A stretch of 64,000 nucleotides of DNA, from the NCBI GenBank assembly GCA_963724015.1, contig CAVRTM010000014.1, positions 124,001 to 188,000 on the forward strand. The letters are read 5' to 3'. Source of the stretch: CAVRTM01 sp963724015 (GTDB lineage: Bacteria; Actinomycetota; Actinomycetes; Actinomycetales; Dermatophilaceae). Below, one piece after another: positions 1 to 9,042 of the stretch (its first letter is position 1; every line of letters begins with the position of its first letter). The notes beneath the pieces were generated by a model, which made no database searches, was not told the DNA's origin, and saw nothing but the letters and a program-made list of their open reading frames with translations. The translations under genes were made by a program, and so were the position numbers.

Positions 1-607
1 CGACGATGTCACCGTTGTCGGCCGTCGGCTGCTGTCGCACGACCACCCAGTCACCGTCGCAGATGGCCACGTCGACCATGGAGTCACCGACGACCTTGAG
101 CATGAACAGCTCGCCCTCACCGACGAGCTGCTTGGGCAGCGGGAAGACGTCCTCCACGACCTCCTCGGCAAGGATCGGGCCACCTGCGGCGATCCGGCCC
201 ACGACGGGGACGTACGCCGCGGCCGGGCGGGCGTCGCCACTGCCGGTCTCGTCGCCGACCGTGCCCGAACCCCCGGACGCGCCGCTGCCACCGGTGGCGG
301 ACCCACCGGCGGAGCCGCCCGCGGAGCCGCGGTAGCCGCGGCCCTCGCTGGCCGTGTCGGGGGAGACGACCTCGATGGCGCGGGGACGGTTGGGGTCCTT
401 GCGCAGGTAGCCCTTGCGCTCGAGCGCGGAGAGCTGGTGGGAGACGCTGCTCGGGCTCGTGAGACCCACCGCCTCGCCGATCTCGCGCAGGCTCGGGGGG
501 TAGCCGCGGCGGTCGACCGAGTTGCGGATGACCTCCAGCACCCGGCGCTGGCGGGTGGTCAGTCCGTCGCCCTGGTCCCGGTCGGGCATCTCGTGGATCT
601 CAGCCAT
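1..607 (-). CDS. lexA: LexA SOS repressor, C-terminus cut by window edge
   Basis: This is the SOS-response repressor: it binds operators as a dimer and cleaves itself when RecA filaments form. The N-terminal winged helix is clear (LTTRQRRVLEVI near residue 16, then YPPSLREIGEAVGL and SPSSVSHQLSALERKGYL). After it comes a Gly/Ser-rich linker of about 45 residues (roughly 85-130). The peptidase domain follows, with the Ala-Gly self-cleavage site in VGRIAAGGPIL and the catalytic Ser in GDSMVD. The catalytic Lys lies beyond base 1. The ATG is at 607-605. The gene is divergent from a LysM protein and three SOS-box-like palindromes lie between them, so autorepression is expected. Family identity is certain. 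The long GSG-rich linker is unusual in length and composition. Confidence 0.95.
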   Translation of the reverse strand, partial: MAEIHEMPDRDQGDGLTTRQRRVLEVIRNSVDRRGYPPSLREIGEAVGLTSPSSVSHQLSALERKGYLRKDPNRPRAIEVVSPDTASEGRGYRGSAGGSAGGSATGGSGASGGSGTVGDETGSGDARPAAAYVPVVGRIAAGGPILAEEVVEDVFPLPKQLVGEGELFMLKVVGDSMVDVAICDGDWVVVRQQPTADNGDIV

Positions 608-786
608 GCTGTCGTTCCTCTGCTCGGGCCCCGGAGGGCAGTGCCGCGGTGCCGGCCACCGTGCTCGCGACCGCGCTTGTCACCCAGGCCGTCGTGGGCC
701 CGCTCGACGTGCGCACCGACCCCCTGTCGGTGGTCGCTGCTTGGCTGGAGGGCATGAGGCAAAGATATGCGGCCCGCGCAGGAGTT

Positions 787-802
787 TCAAACACCTGTTC
801 GA
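787..802. promoter_or_regulatory. SOS box (LexA operator) 1
   Basis: TCAAACACCTGTTCGA matches the actinobacterial/Gram-positive consensus TCGAACRNNNGTTCGA with one mismatch (A for G at position 3). It lies 180 bases upstream of the lexA start and 108 bases upstream of the divergent LysM gene, so it can control either. Confidence 0.85.
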
Positions 803-839
803 CCCGTGTCTCGACTTTCCTCGGGTGCCGTGCTAGAAA

Positions 840-855
840 TCGTACACACGTTCTA
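840..855. promoter_or_regulatory. SOS box 2 (weaker match)
   Basis: TCGTACACACGTTCTA differs from TCGAACRNNNGTTCGA at two positions. It directly abuts a third copy and is closer to the LysM gene. Confidence 0.6.
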
Positions 856-871
856 TCGGACACATGTTCGG
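856..871. promoter_or_regulatory. SOS box 3 (weaker match)
   Basis: TCGGACACATGTTCGG differs from the consensus at two positions and starts at the base after box 2, giving a back-to-back pair 38 bases before the LysM start codon. Confidence 0.6.
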
Positions 872-909
872 CGCAAGGCCGCTCACGTGGACGAGAGATG
901 GAGGACTCC

Positions 910-1287
910 ATGAGTGCAGCAGTTGCCTGGGACCTGACCTCGGGTGGGCGAGCCGCCCGTCCGCGGCTGCGGCTCGTCCCCACCGGTCCCGACGTCCGCC
1001 CCACCCACCTGCGCCTGAACCGCCGTGGTCGACTGGCGGTGACCGTTGTCGTGCTCGCCGCGGTGCTGACCGTGACCGTCGCCCTGGCGGCCGGCTCCGG
1101 TGCCGCCGAGCCGGTGGCGCAGCGCACCGCCAGGGTGACCGCCGGCCAGACACTGTCCGAGGTCGCGGCCGCGCAGCTGCCGGACCTCCCGATTGCGGAG
1201 GGGGTGGCTCGCCTCCAGCTGGTCAACCACCTCGAGAGCACCCAGATCCACGCCGGGCAGACGCTGCTGGTCCCTGCCGCCGGCTGA
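910..1287 (+). CDS. LysM membrane protein, probable SOS-induced cell-division suppressor
   Basis: A protein of about 125 residues. The N-terminal 35-40 residues are cytoplasmic. One membrane helix follows (LAVTVVVLAAVLTVTVALAA, near residues 43-62), then an outside LysM peptidoglycan-binding domain (VTAGQTLSEVAAAQLPDLPI to IHAGQTLLVPA). The ATG at 910 is preferred over the in-frame ATG at 898 because GGAGG ends 5 bases before it. Divergence from lexA with shared SOS boxes is the layout of Mycobacterium Rv2719c (ChiZ) and the analogous corynebacterial divS, which block division during DNA damage. The architecture and place are seen directly; the division-inhibitor role is inferred from synteny. 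Confidence 0.85.
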   Translation: MSAAVAWDLTSGGRAARPRLRLVPTGPDVRPTHLRLNRRGRLAVTVVVLAAVLTVTVALAAGSGAAEPVAQRTARVTAGQTLSEVAAAQLPDLPIAEGVARLQLVNHLESTQIHAGQTLLVPAAG

Positions 1288-1305
1288 CACACCCCATCCA
1301 GGGTC

Positions 1306-1345
1306 AAGGGCCACCGTGGGCGCTCCGGCGCCGGCGGTGGCCCTT
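1306..1345 (+). terminator. Hairpin terminator after the LysM gene
   Basis: AAGGGCCACCG (1306-1316) pairs perfectly with CGGTGGCCCTT (1335-1345), with a second GC-rich hairpin inside the loop. There is no long T tract, as is common in actinobacteria. The rest of 1346-1586 holds no gene and presumably the protease promoter. Confidence 0.7.
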
Positions 1346-1586
1346 CGCTGCGTGCCCTGCTGCGACGGCGGGTGCGCCCGGGCGGTCCCACACACAGCGG
1401 ACTCAAAGGTCTGTCACAGGCATGGATCGGGTATGCCGCACGTAAACCTTTGCCGCCGACTCTTTGAATACCGGCAAATGCCGACATATGTTCGACAGGT
1501 CGGCACCCGGGTCTGGGGAGCGGACCGTCATGGCCGCCGGCTGCTCACGAAGCGCCGTCGGCATCCCATCAGGAAAGGGACACCAC

Positions 1587-3991
1587 ATGCGCATAACTGC
1601 GCGCAAGACAGGGGTCGGGGCGGTGAGCCTTGCCGTGCTGGTTGGTCTGGCCACCGGCCCCTCGGTCACGGCTTCCGCCGTGACCAGGAGTGGAGCAGCG
1701 CCGCAGCACGCAGCTGCCGCGACCAAGGCGGCGCCCGATGAGCTGCCGAACGCGTTCGAGGACAAGCGCCGTGCGCTGCGTTCCGAGGCGCTGCAGGACC
1801 TCGTCAAGGGGACGAGGAAGGCCGAGCGGCGCGGGGCGAGCACCGTGGTCAACCTCGGCAAGGCCGACGCGGCGCCGAAGGCCACGCCTGAAGAAGGGCG
1901 GCAAGTCCGCCAAGGCGGCCAAGAGCCAGTACGTCGAGCTCTCCCGCGAGAAGACCGACAAGGTGTTCGTCGTGCTCGCCGAGTTCGGCGACAAGCGCGA
2001 CCCGAACTACCCGGACAAGGACCAGGACCCGACCATCCCCGGGCCCGAAGACGTTCAACGGCCCGCTGGTCAACCAGATCCCGAAGCCGGACCGCAACGT
2101 CGACAACTCCACGGTGTGGCAGCCGAAGTACGACAAGGCCCACTACGAGCAGCTCTACTTCGGTCAGGGCAAGGGCGTCGAGTCGCTGAAGACCTACTAC
2201 GAGAAGCAGTCCTCGGGCCGCTACAGCGTCGACGGACAGGTCTCCGACTGGGTGAAGGTGCCCTACAACGAGGCCCGCTACGGCCGCAGCAACGGCTACC
2301 CGTGCGCCGGCAACGTGTGCTCCAACACCCACGCCCTGATCGCCGACGCGCTCGTCGCGTGGACGGCGGACCAGAAGGCCAAGGGCCGCACCGACGCGCA
2401 GATCAAGAAGGACCTGGCGTCGTACGACCAGTGGGACCGTTACGACTTCGACGGTGACGGCAACTTCAACGAGCCGGACGGCTACATCGACCACTTCCAG
2501 ATCGTCCACGCCGGCGGCGACCAGGCCAACGGTGACGAGCAGCAGGGCGAGGACGCCATCTGGAGCCACCGCTGGTACGCCTTCCAGAACACCACCACCG
2601 GCCCGGCGCAGAACAAGCGCGGCGGTGCGCCGGTCGGCAACACCGGCCTGTGGGTGGGTGACTACACGATCCAGCCCGAGAACGGCGGCTCGAACGTCTT
2701 CTTCCACGAGTACGGCCACGACCTCGGCCTGCCGGACGAGTACGACTCCTCGGGTCTGCCCAGCCAGAACCCGGTGAACTGGTGGACGCTCATGGCCCAG
2801 AGCCGGGTCGGCGCCAAGGGTGACCAGGGCATCGGCCTGCACGGTGCCGACCTCGGTGCCTGGGACAAGCTGCAGCTCGGCTGGCTCGACTACGAGACGG
2901 TGGTCGCAGGCCAGAACAAGAAGGTCGACCTCGGCCCGCACGAGTACAACAGCTCCAAGGCCCAGGGCGCCGTCGTGGTCCTGCCCAAGAAGCAGATCAC
3001 GACCCCGCTCGTCCCGCCGGCTGCCGGCACGAAGTCGTGGTGGAGCACCTCCGGTGACGACCTGAACACGTCGCTGACGCGTTCGGTGACCCTGCCTGCG
3101 GGCGCCCCGGCCAGCCTGTCGTTCCAGGCCAACTGGGACATCGAGGACTGCGGCCCGGACGCGTGTGACTACGCGTTCGTCGAGGTCAACGACGGCTCCG
3201 GGTTCAAGGCCATCCCCGGCTCGATCACCAAGCCGGCCGAGGGCAACGGCATCGACGGCGTCAGCGGTGGCTGGAAGCCGGCCACGTTCGACCTGTCGGC
3301 CTACGCCGGCAAGACGGTCGACGTGCGGTTCCACTACGTGACCGACCCCGCCGCCGGCGGCAAGGGCTTCTTCGCCGACGAGATCAAGGTGACGTCGGGT
3401 ACGACGACCCTGGTCACCGACGGTGCCGAGTCCGGTGCCAACGGCTGGACGGTCAACGGCTTCCAGGCCGCTGGCTCCTCGGTCACCAAGTCCTACGACA
3501 ACTTCTACGTCGCCTCCAACCGGACGTACACGTCGTACGACCAGTACCTGCAGACCGGTCCGTACAACTTCGGGTTCGCCTCGAAGCCGGACTACGTCGA
3601 GCACTTCCCCTACCAGGACGGCCTGCTCGTCAGCTACTGGGACACCTCGCAGAGCGACAACAACACCGCGATCCACCCGGGTTCGGGGCTGATCCTGCCG
3701 ATCGACGCGAACCCGCAGACGCGCTACAACCTGACCGGCAAGCCGTGGCGCTCCACGGTCCAGGGGTACGACGCGACATTCGGGCTGCAGAAGTCGGACT
3801 CGTTCACCCTGCACATCGCCGACCAGCCGAGCTACGTGCGCGGACAGGCGGCCCAGCCGCTGTTCAGTGACACCAAGCCCTACTGGTTCGCCGACAACCC
3901 GCAGTACGGCGTGAAGCTGCCGGCCGCGGGGGTGAAGATCAAGGTGCTGCAGCAGAAGGGCACCGACATGGAGGTGCGGATCTTCTCGTGA
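1587..3991 (+). CDS. Secreted M6 metalloprotease (immune inhibitor A family), two frameshifts
   Basis: A secreted zinc endopeptidase of about 800 residues. The Sec signal is MRITARKTGVGAVSLAVLVG. A propeptide follows, then the M6 catalytic domain (DRYDFDGDGNFNEPDGYIDHF Ca-binding-like region, then HEYGH at 2705-2719 followed by DLGLPDEYD). The C-terminal half holds a beta-sandwich domain of the MAM/carbohydrate-binding type (DIEDCGPDACDYAFVEVNDG). I chose the ATG at 1587 because it follows AGGAAAGGG and begins the signal peptide; ATGs further upstream lack both. The frame changes near 1890 and near 2045-2055 (one extra base restores PGPKTFNGPL). Bacillus InhA degrades host antimicrobial proteins; here a general extracellular proteolytic role is equally likely. 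Confidence 0.92.
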
Positions 3992-4020
3992 TCCGCTGAG
4001 GCCCTCGGGCCTCCATGGGG

Positions 4021-4062
4021 AAGGGCTCGTGGGTGTGGCTGGTGCCGCGCCCACGGGCCCTT
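4021..4062 (+). terminator. Strong hairpin terminator after the M6 protease
   Basis: A 15-bp stem with two G-T pairs and a 12-base loop (4021-4035 with 4048-4062). It is preceded by a smaller perfect hairpin GAGGCCCTCGGGCCTC at 3998-4013. Both lie between convergent genes and may act in both directions. Confidence 0.75.
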
Positions 4063-4084
4063 GCTCGTTGTCGGGGAACATGGG

Positions 4085-4390
4085 TCAGGCCGGTCGCGGC
4101 CCGGACGGGCGGTGCGGGCGGGCGACGGTGTGCCGCGGCGGCCGGGGGTGGTCATCAGGCTTGGCGGTGAACGGCTGGGCCTGGCCGCTGAGGGCGATCA
4201 GGTCCATCCGCAGGCGGGCGGAGTCGCGGTCCTCCGCCGCGGGTCCGGAGCCGGCCAGCGGGTGGTGGCCCCGACGCGCGAGCAGAGCGACGAGGAGGGC
4301 GACGGCTGCGAGGAAGAGGAAGATGGTCCATGGCAGTAATCGTGCGCCCGGGCATTTGGCGCCAACAGTGGCAGAGATGTCATGGAGCAT
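4085..4390 (-). CDS. Small single-pass membrane protein, unknown
   Basis: About 100 residues with one clear hydrophobic helix (WTIFLFLAAVALLVALLARR, near residues 21-40), then a polar, proline-rich tail. It has no recognised domain. It lies between the protease terminator and the FUSC-type gene on the same strand as the latter, with about 65 bases between. The start is uncertain. The membrane helix followed by basic residues is the only support that it is real. Confidence 0.5.
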   Translation of the reverse strand: MLHDISATVGAKCPGARLLPWTIFLFLAAVALLVALLARRGHHPLAGSGPAAEDRDSARLRMDLIALSGQAQPFTAKPDDHPRPPRHTVARPHRPSGPRPA

Positions 4391-4455
4391 CCGATTCCCG
4401 CCACTCTTTCCGGCGCGCCGGGCCAGCGGGTTCCCGCGGCCTTCGCGAGGGCCGG

Positions 4456-6094
4456 TCAGCGGGTGAGGCGGGCCAGCTCGGTGTGGCCCTCACGCTCGAG
4501 GCGGACGATGTCCTCGGCCGGCAGGTCCTCGGGCCACGGCTCGCCGACTGCGGCGTCGTAGGACTCGCGCAGCGCGTAGATGCGCCCCACGGTCTGGCGT
4601 GCGGCGTCGGCGCGCACGGGCGCGGGCGCGTTCGCCGGTATCGCGCGCGTGCGCTCCAGGCTGTCCGCGAGCGCCGACCGCGAGGTGCGGACGACGTCAG
4701 CCAGGCGGCGGTTCGGGATGAACAGGGCCGCGGCGAAGGCGACGACGACGCCGAGGAGCGTGTCGAGCAGTCGGTCGCGCACCAGCACGGTGGTCGAGGT
4801 CGGCCCGCCGATGTGGGCCAGCAGCAGGGCCAGGGGAGTGGCGAACAGCAGCGCCATCGCGTAGTTGAGCATCACCGTCAGCTCGGCCAGCACCTGGAAG
4901 AGCGATGACGAGGATGACGGCGGCGACGGGCCCGGGGGAGAACGCCAGCGCGGTGACGCCGAGGATCACCCCGGTCGCCGTGCCGAGGGCGCGCTGGATG
5001 CCGCGGTTGACGGTGGTGGTGAGGTTGACCGACTGCAGCACGGCGACGGCGGAGACGGCGGCCCACGAGGTGTGGCCGAGCCCGACCAGGTGGGCGAGGA
5101 TGCCGGCCACGGCGGCGGCGACGGCGACGCGGATCGCCAGCGGCAGGAACGGTGCCGACGGGTTGAGGCGCCCCCAGGCGGACCGCAGGCGGGGCGCCTC
5201 CTGGCGGAGCAGCTCCATGCCGGCGACCTCGTCGGCCTCGTCGCGGGTCATCGGCACCTCGGGGAAGCCGACCGGACGACGCAGCCGCGCGGCGAGCTGG
5301 CGCAGCTCGTCCTCGGCACCTCCGGGTGGCCCGCTGCCGATGTCGCTGGCGTGCCGGGCCTCGCGCATGGCCGTCTCGGCGTGGGCGACGAGCGCCTCCA
5401 GCACGGCGCGCCGGCTGGTGCTGCGGCCGGCACCGACCGCCTGCCACGCGCGCTGGATCGCCACGGCGGCGCCGTGCCTGGCATGCGACTCGGCGGTGGT
5501 GCCGACGCTGGCGGAGCGGGTCGCGGTGGCCTCCAGCGCGCGGGCGACCGCCACCCGTTCGGGACCGTGCGGGCGGACCAGCCACCCCGACATGCAGACC
5601 AGCCACGACCACGCCGCGGCCGCCGCGGTCACCGCCACGGCGGTGCCGACGTCGTGCGGCTGCAGCGGCAGCTCGGCGCAGACCGCGCAGGCGAAGGTCG
5701 GCATCAGCCCGGCCGGCGGGCCGGTGCGGACCGCGTCCGAGACCAGCTTGGTCAGCCCCGCGACGAGCGCGACCACGAGGGACGCCGCCACGAACGAGTC
5801 GCTGAAGGCGGCCACCGACGTGCCCGCCGCGACGGACAGCACCAGCGTGACGGCCGTGACCGCGAGCAGCTTGCCCTTGGACCGGTACGGCTCGTTGCGG
5901 GCGTAGAGCGAGGTGAAGCCACCGAACGCCGCGAACGCCAGCAGGCTGAGGTGGTCGGTGACCAGCAGGAGCACCAGGGGCACGCCCATGGCGACCCCGG
6001 CGAGGGCGGCCGGGGCGATGGTGGCGTCGGGGCGGCGGAGGACGAGCGCTCCGCGAGGTCGATGGGGTCGCGGAACTACGGTCACGCGCCCCAT
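4456..6094 (-). CDS. FUSC-family (aromatic acid exporter-like) inner membrane protein, one frameshift
   Basis: A membrane protein of about 545 residues. It has an N-terminal set of hydrophobic helices (IAPAALAGVAMGVPLVLLLV onward, residues about 25-170), a long soluble middle rich in Ala/Arg helices, and a second helix set (LAIRVAVAAAVAGILAHLVGLGH). A C-terminal helical region ends HTELARLTR. This two-half architecture is that of FUSC/ArAE proteins, which export aromatic acids or similar small organics. The reading frame changes near 4890-4900. The C-terminal part (LLFATPLALLLAHIGG, LLDTLLGVVVAFAAALFIPNRRLADV) continues the second membrane block. The substrate cannot be read from sequence. 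Confidence 0.85.
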
Positions 6095-6184
6095 TCTCCC
6101 GCGGTGCCCTGAGCGCCACCTTCCGGGGCCACCCTCCGGCGCCGGCCCACCCCGCTGCCGCCCATCGGGATCGACCCGGTCGCC

Positions 6185-6743
6185 CTACAGCGGGTCGACC
6201 GAGTCCACGGCCACCTCGCCCAGGATGCGCGCCGCCTCCACCACGGCGGCGTAGCGGGCGGCCAGAGGACGGGAACACCGCGGCGGTGGCGCCCGGGTTG
6301 CGCGGGTCCCTGGCGGTGACGAAGAGCAGACCGTCACCCACGGGCTCAGGCGTCACCGGGTCGAGCGCCGACTGCGAGCTCAGCCAGCCGGTTGCCGATC
6401 CACTGCCGGCGGACCCAGGGGTGGTCCAGGACGCCGGATGGCCGGGCAAGTCCGGGTCGAGGCCCGGGACGGCGGTCCCACGGCGCGGCTGGAGCGCGGC
6501 CCAGTCCGGCTCGACGGTCACCACCGCCTTGCGCAGGTCCTGCAGCAGCGACTCCTGGTCGGTGAGTCCGGCCGGCGGATACGCCACGATCGCGCGCCAC
6601 CGCTCACGCTCGTCCTCGTCGTACCCCACCTCATACGACGGGAGCGCGGCCGCGACACGCTGGACCAGCTCGTCCTCGTCGAGGTCGTGGTGCCAGAACC
6701 ACAGCTCGGGCGGGTTCAGCTCGTTGAGCTCGTCCTGGTCCAC
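6185..6743 (-). CDS. Acidic small protein of unknown function, possible immunity protein, several frameshifts
   Basis: A protein of about 185 residues starting GTG at 6743. It begins MDQDELNELNPPELWFWHHD, is strongly acidic at the N-terminus and soluble. The frame must change about three times (near 6430, 6350 and 6270) to give a continuous product through HPWVRRQWIGNRLAELAVGA and VGDGLLFVTARDP, ending AARILGEVAVDSVDPL. It starts 4 bases after the stop of the previous gene, so it belongs to the WXG effector cluster. DGLLFVTARDP resembles DDLLFITTEAA in the gene upstream, hinting at paralogy. An immunity role is an inference from position, size and acidity. Confidence 0.6.
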
Positions 6744-6747
6744 CGGC

Positions 6748-7355
6748 TCACTGCTCGGCGGGGAGAGTCGAGCTCGGGCTCAGGCGTCCTCGCGCGGGGG
6801 TCCGGGGGCTGGCCGGCATACCCGTCCAGGCCTCGAAGACCGCGGCGGTGAGGTCCTCGCCGCTCGCCGCGCAGGATGCCGTCGGTCAGCGACCACATCT
6901 CGCCGCTGCCCCAGACCAGCCCGCCCCCGTGCCGGCGGACCCAACGCCGCAGCCGCAGCGCCTCGAAGGCCTCCCGTCGCTCGTGCGGTCAGCGCGCCCT
7001 CGCGCACCCAGCCAACCGTGAGCTGCGTGCGCGCGTCCGTCCACGTCAACGCCGGCAGCAGCCCGGGCTCGAGGTCACGGTCCACAACGGCGATGGCCGG
7101 CTGCACGTACGTGATCACGTCCACCAGGCGTGATCCCATCGCGGTCCATGGCTGGCGCAGCTCCGGTGCGAGGTCGGAGTACTCGATCTGCAGGTCCACC
7201 AGGCCGCCGGGGCCGTCGAAGGGCACCGGCACGACGGAGGCGCCCACGTCGGGGCCGAGCCGCGCCTCCCGGGCGGCTTCGGTGGTGATGAAGAGCAGGT
7301 CGTCGGTCGAACGGTCGGGGTCGTAGAGGCCGCAGTGGACCTTGGAATCGGTCAT
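6748..7355 (-). CDS. Probable immunity protein next to WXG effector, one frameshift
   Basis: A soluble acidic protein of about 200 residues, ATG at 7355. It begins MTDSKVHCGLYDPDRSTDDL and carries DLQIEYSDLAPELRQPW and GSRLVDVITYVQPAIAVVDR. A frame change near 6965 leads to WVRRHGGGLVWGSGEMW, and another near 6870 gives the end SPSSTLPAEQ. Its start overlaps the stop of the putative effector by ATGA, the close coupling expected for an effector and its antitoxin. I recognise no named domain. The alternative is an accessory or chaperone protein for secretion. Confidence 0.65.
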
Positions 7356-8567
7356 GGGCTGATCGCAATCTCCTCGAGCATGGCGGCCTTCTGGGCCTCC
7401 GTGGGCATGAAGGCGGTGGCGAACTCGTGAGCCCGCTTGCCTTCCTTGTAGAACTGCACGACGACCCAGCGCTTGGTGCCGGGGTCGTTGTACAGCACGG
7501 CGTAGGTGGCCTGCGTGCCTCCTTCGGTGGAGGGAACGCGCCACGTGAAGACCTTGCCCTGCTTCGCGCCGGCCGCCGAGATGATGCGCAGGAACTCGGC
7601 CCGCTGCCAGGGCTCGGTCACGGCGGCCTTCTTCAGGTGGTAGAACTCGCGCAGGTGCCGGTCCATGTGCTCCGGTCGCCAGCCGTGCGACCGCCGGATC
7701 AGCGCCGTCATGTCTTCCGTCGCCGCGGCGATGCTCCTCGCGGGCTTGGCTCCGGTGGCGATGAAGCCGAGCAGGAGCCCGACCGAGGAGCCGTTCTCCA
7801 GCGGCTCGTCCGGGTCCCTCCCGACCGAGGGGTCCGCCATGAAGGCCGGTACGACGTTGCCGTCCTCGTCGACGCCGAAGAGCGGCGCGGCCGGGTCGAA
7901 GCGCGAGGTGTCGACGCCGTGGGAGCCGGTGCCGTCCGGGTCCACCGCGATCTGGAAGCCGTTGGCGGCGGTCCAGTACTGCACGTCCGGCGGCCCGAAC
8001 AGCGCGGTCTGCCACCAGGACTGCGGCGCCGGGCGGGATCAGCTCCGGCAGCGGGATGCCGTACGGCGCCCGCTCACCGATCGCCCACAGCGCCGCCCGG
8101 GTGGTGCGCTCCGACGCCTGGAAGGTCGAGGCGGCCCGGTGCAGCAGCGTCAGCGCGTCGGTGCGTCGTTGCTGGTCCGACGGCCACGGCGAGGCGACCG
8201 CTGCCCAGCGCCTCGCGGCGGCAGGGCTCGCGGCGAGGTCCAGGCCGCGTGCCGCGTCGACCCGGGCGTCGTCGGTGGCCTCGGCGTGGGAGCGGAGGGC
8301 CCGGGCGATGCGGACCAGGCCGGTGCAGACCTCGGACAGCCGCCTGCGCAGCGACGACTCGTAGTCGGCGAAGGCGTCCGCGGCCGCGCCGTGCCACGTG
8401 GCCTGCGCGTGCGCGGTGACGCCGTCCAGGCCCGCGCTCACCATGTCGGCGACGCGGGCCGTGGTCTCCAGCGCGGCTGCGGCGCGGCGCAGCTGGGCTG
8501 AGTCGGTCGTCCGCAGCCGGGTCAGGCCCTCCTCGACCTCCGCGGGCAGCAGCAGCGTCGCGGTCAT
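7352..8567 (-). CDS. WXG100-like/C-terminal effector fusion, putative type VII-secreted toxin, one frameshift
   Basis: About 400 residues. The N-terminal 100 or so form an all-helical segment of the ESAT-6/WXG100 or LXG kind (LRRAAAALETTARVADMVSA, then ATWHGAAADAFADYESSL). The middle holds QSWWQTALFGPPDVQYW. The C-terminal 110 residues are compact and basic with strands: EHMDRHLREFYHLKKAA, GKVFTWRV, ATYAVLYND, KRWVVVQFY, then EFATAFMPTEAQ. The layout of a helix with His/Arg/Lys followed by strands and a T-A-F-x-P segment resembles BECR/RelE-like RNase toxins; this fold is a guess. The frame changes near 8045. No secretion core genes are in view. The gene ends in an ATGA overlap with the probable immunity gene. 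Confidence 0.7.
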
Positions 8568-8587
8568 GTCAGCGTCGCGGTCATGTC
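8554..8587. repeat. 17-bp tandem duplication across effector start
   Basis: AGCGTCGCGGTCATGTC occurs twice back to back (8554-8570 and 8571-8587). Each copy holds the same ATG on the minus strand. The outer ATG reads only six codons to a stop, so the inner one at 8567 starts the effector. Confidence 0.85.
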
Positions 8588-8909
8588 AGCGCACCGCCTT
8601 GGCGGCGGTGAGCCGGCTCTCGACGACGGCGTAGCTGCGGGCCGAGGCTCTGGTGGCCTCCGCGAGGGAGTGCAGCGCCGGCTGGGTGTCCTGCACCATG
8701 CGCGACCAGCGGCCCCAGCAGAAGGCCAGGGCGTTGAACAGGTCGCTCGGCGGGACGGCGCCCACGGCGTCGAGTGCTGGGCCGCGCGAGCCGGCGATCG
8801 CTCCGCTCAGCTCGGCCGACAGCCGGTCCAGCTGCGCGGCGGCTGCGCTCAGGGCGTCGGCGTCGACGGCGAAGCGGGTCGATGCGGCTTGCTGGTCCGG
8901 TGATCGCAC
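8586..8909 (-). CDS. WXG100-like small helical protein
   Basis: 107 residues, GTG start at 8909, no frameshift. It has two amphipathic helices joined near FCWGRWSRM: DADALSAAAAQLDRLSAELS before and LAEATRASARSYAVVESRLTA after. Length, helix-turn-helix layout and the tryptophans at the turn fit WXG100/ESAT-6-like substrates of type VII secretion. It directly precedes the effector fusion, as partner or chaperone ESX proteins usually do. The turn reads WGRW rather than a strict WxG, so membership is probable, not certain. Confidence 0.7.
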   Translation of the reverse strand: MRSPDQQAASTRFAVDADALSAAAAQLDRLSAELSGAIAGSRGPALDAVGAVPPSDLFNALAFCWGRWSRMVQDTQPALHSLAEATRASARSYAVVESRLTAAKAVR

Positions 8910-9042
8910 GTTCCCCCCTGGCCGATCGTCGTTGTACCGCGATCCTAGGAAGGGGGCGCGATGCGTCGCTGGCGTTGTCCACAGGCCCAAAACGCGTTGG
9001 CGGACAGGCGAATCGGCCTCGGGAAGGCGCAGGCTTCGTCGG

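Noticed and set aside
1403..4081. Long minus-strand open frame of about 890 codons opposite the M6 protease
   Set aside because: Shadow of the GC-rich protease gene; it has Val/Arg/Leu-rich composition, no domains and overlaps a gene with a clear zinc motif.
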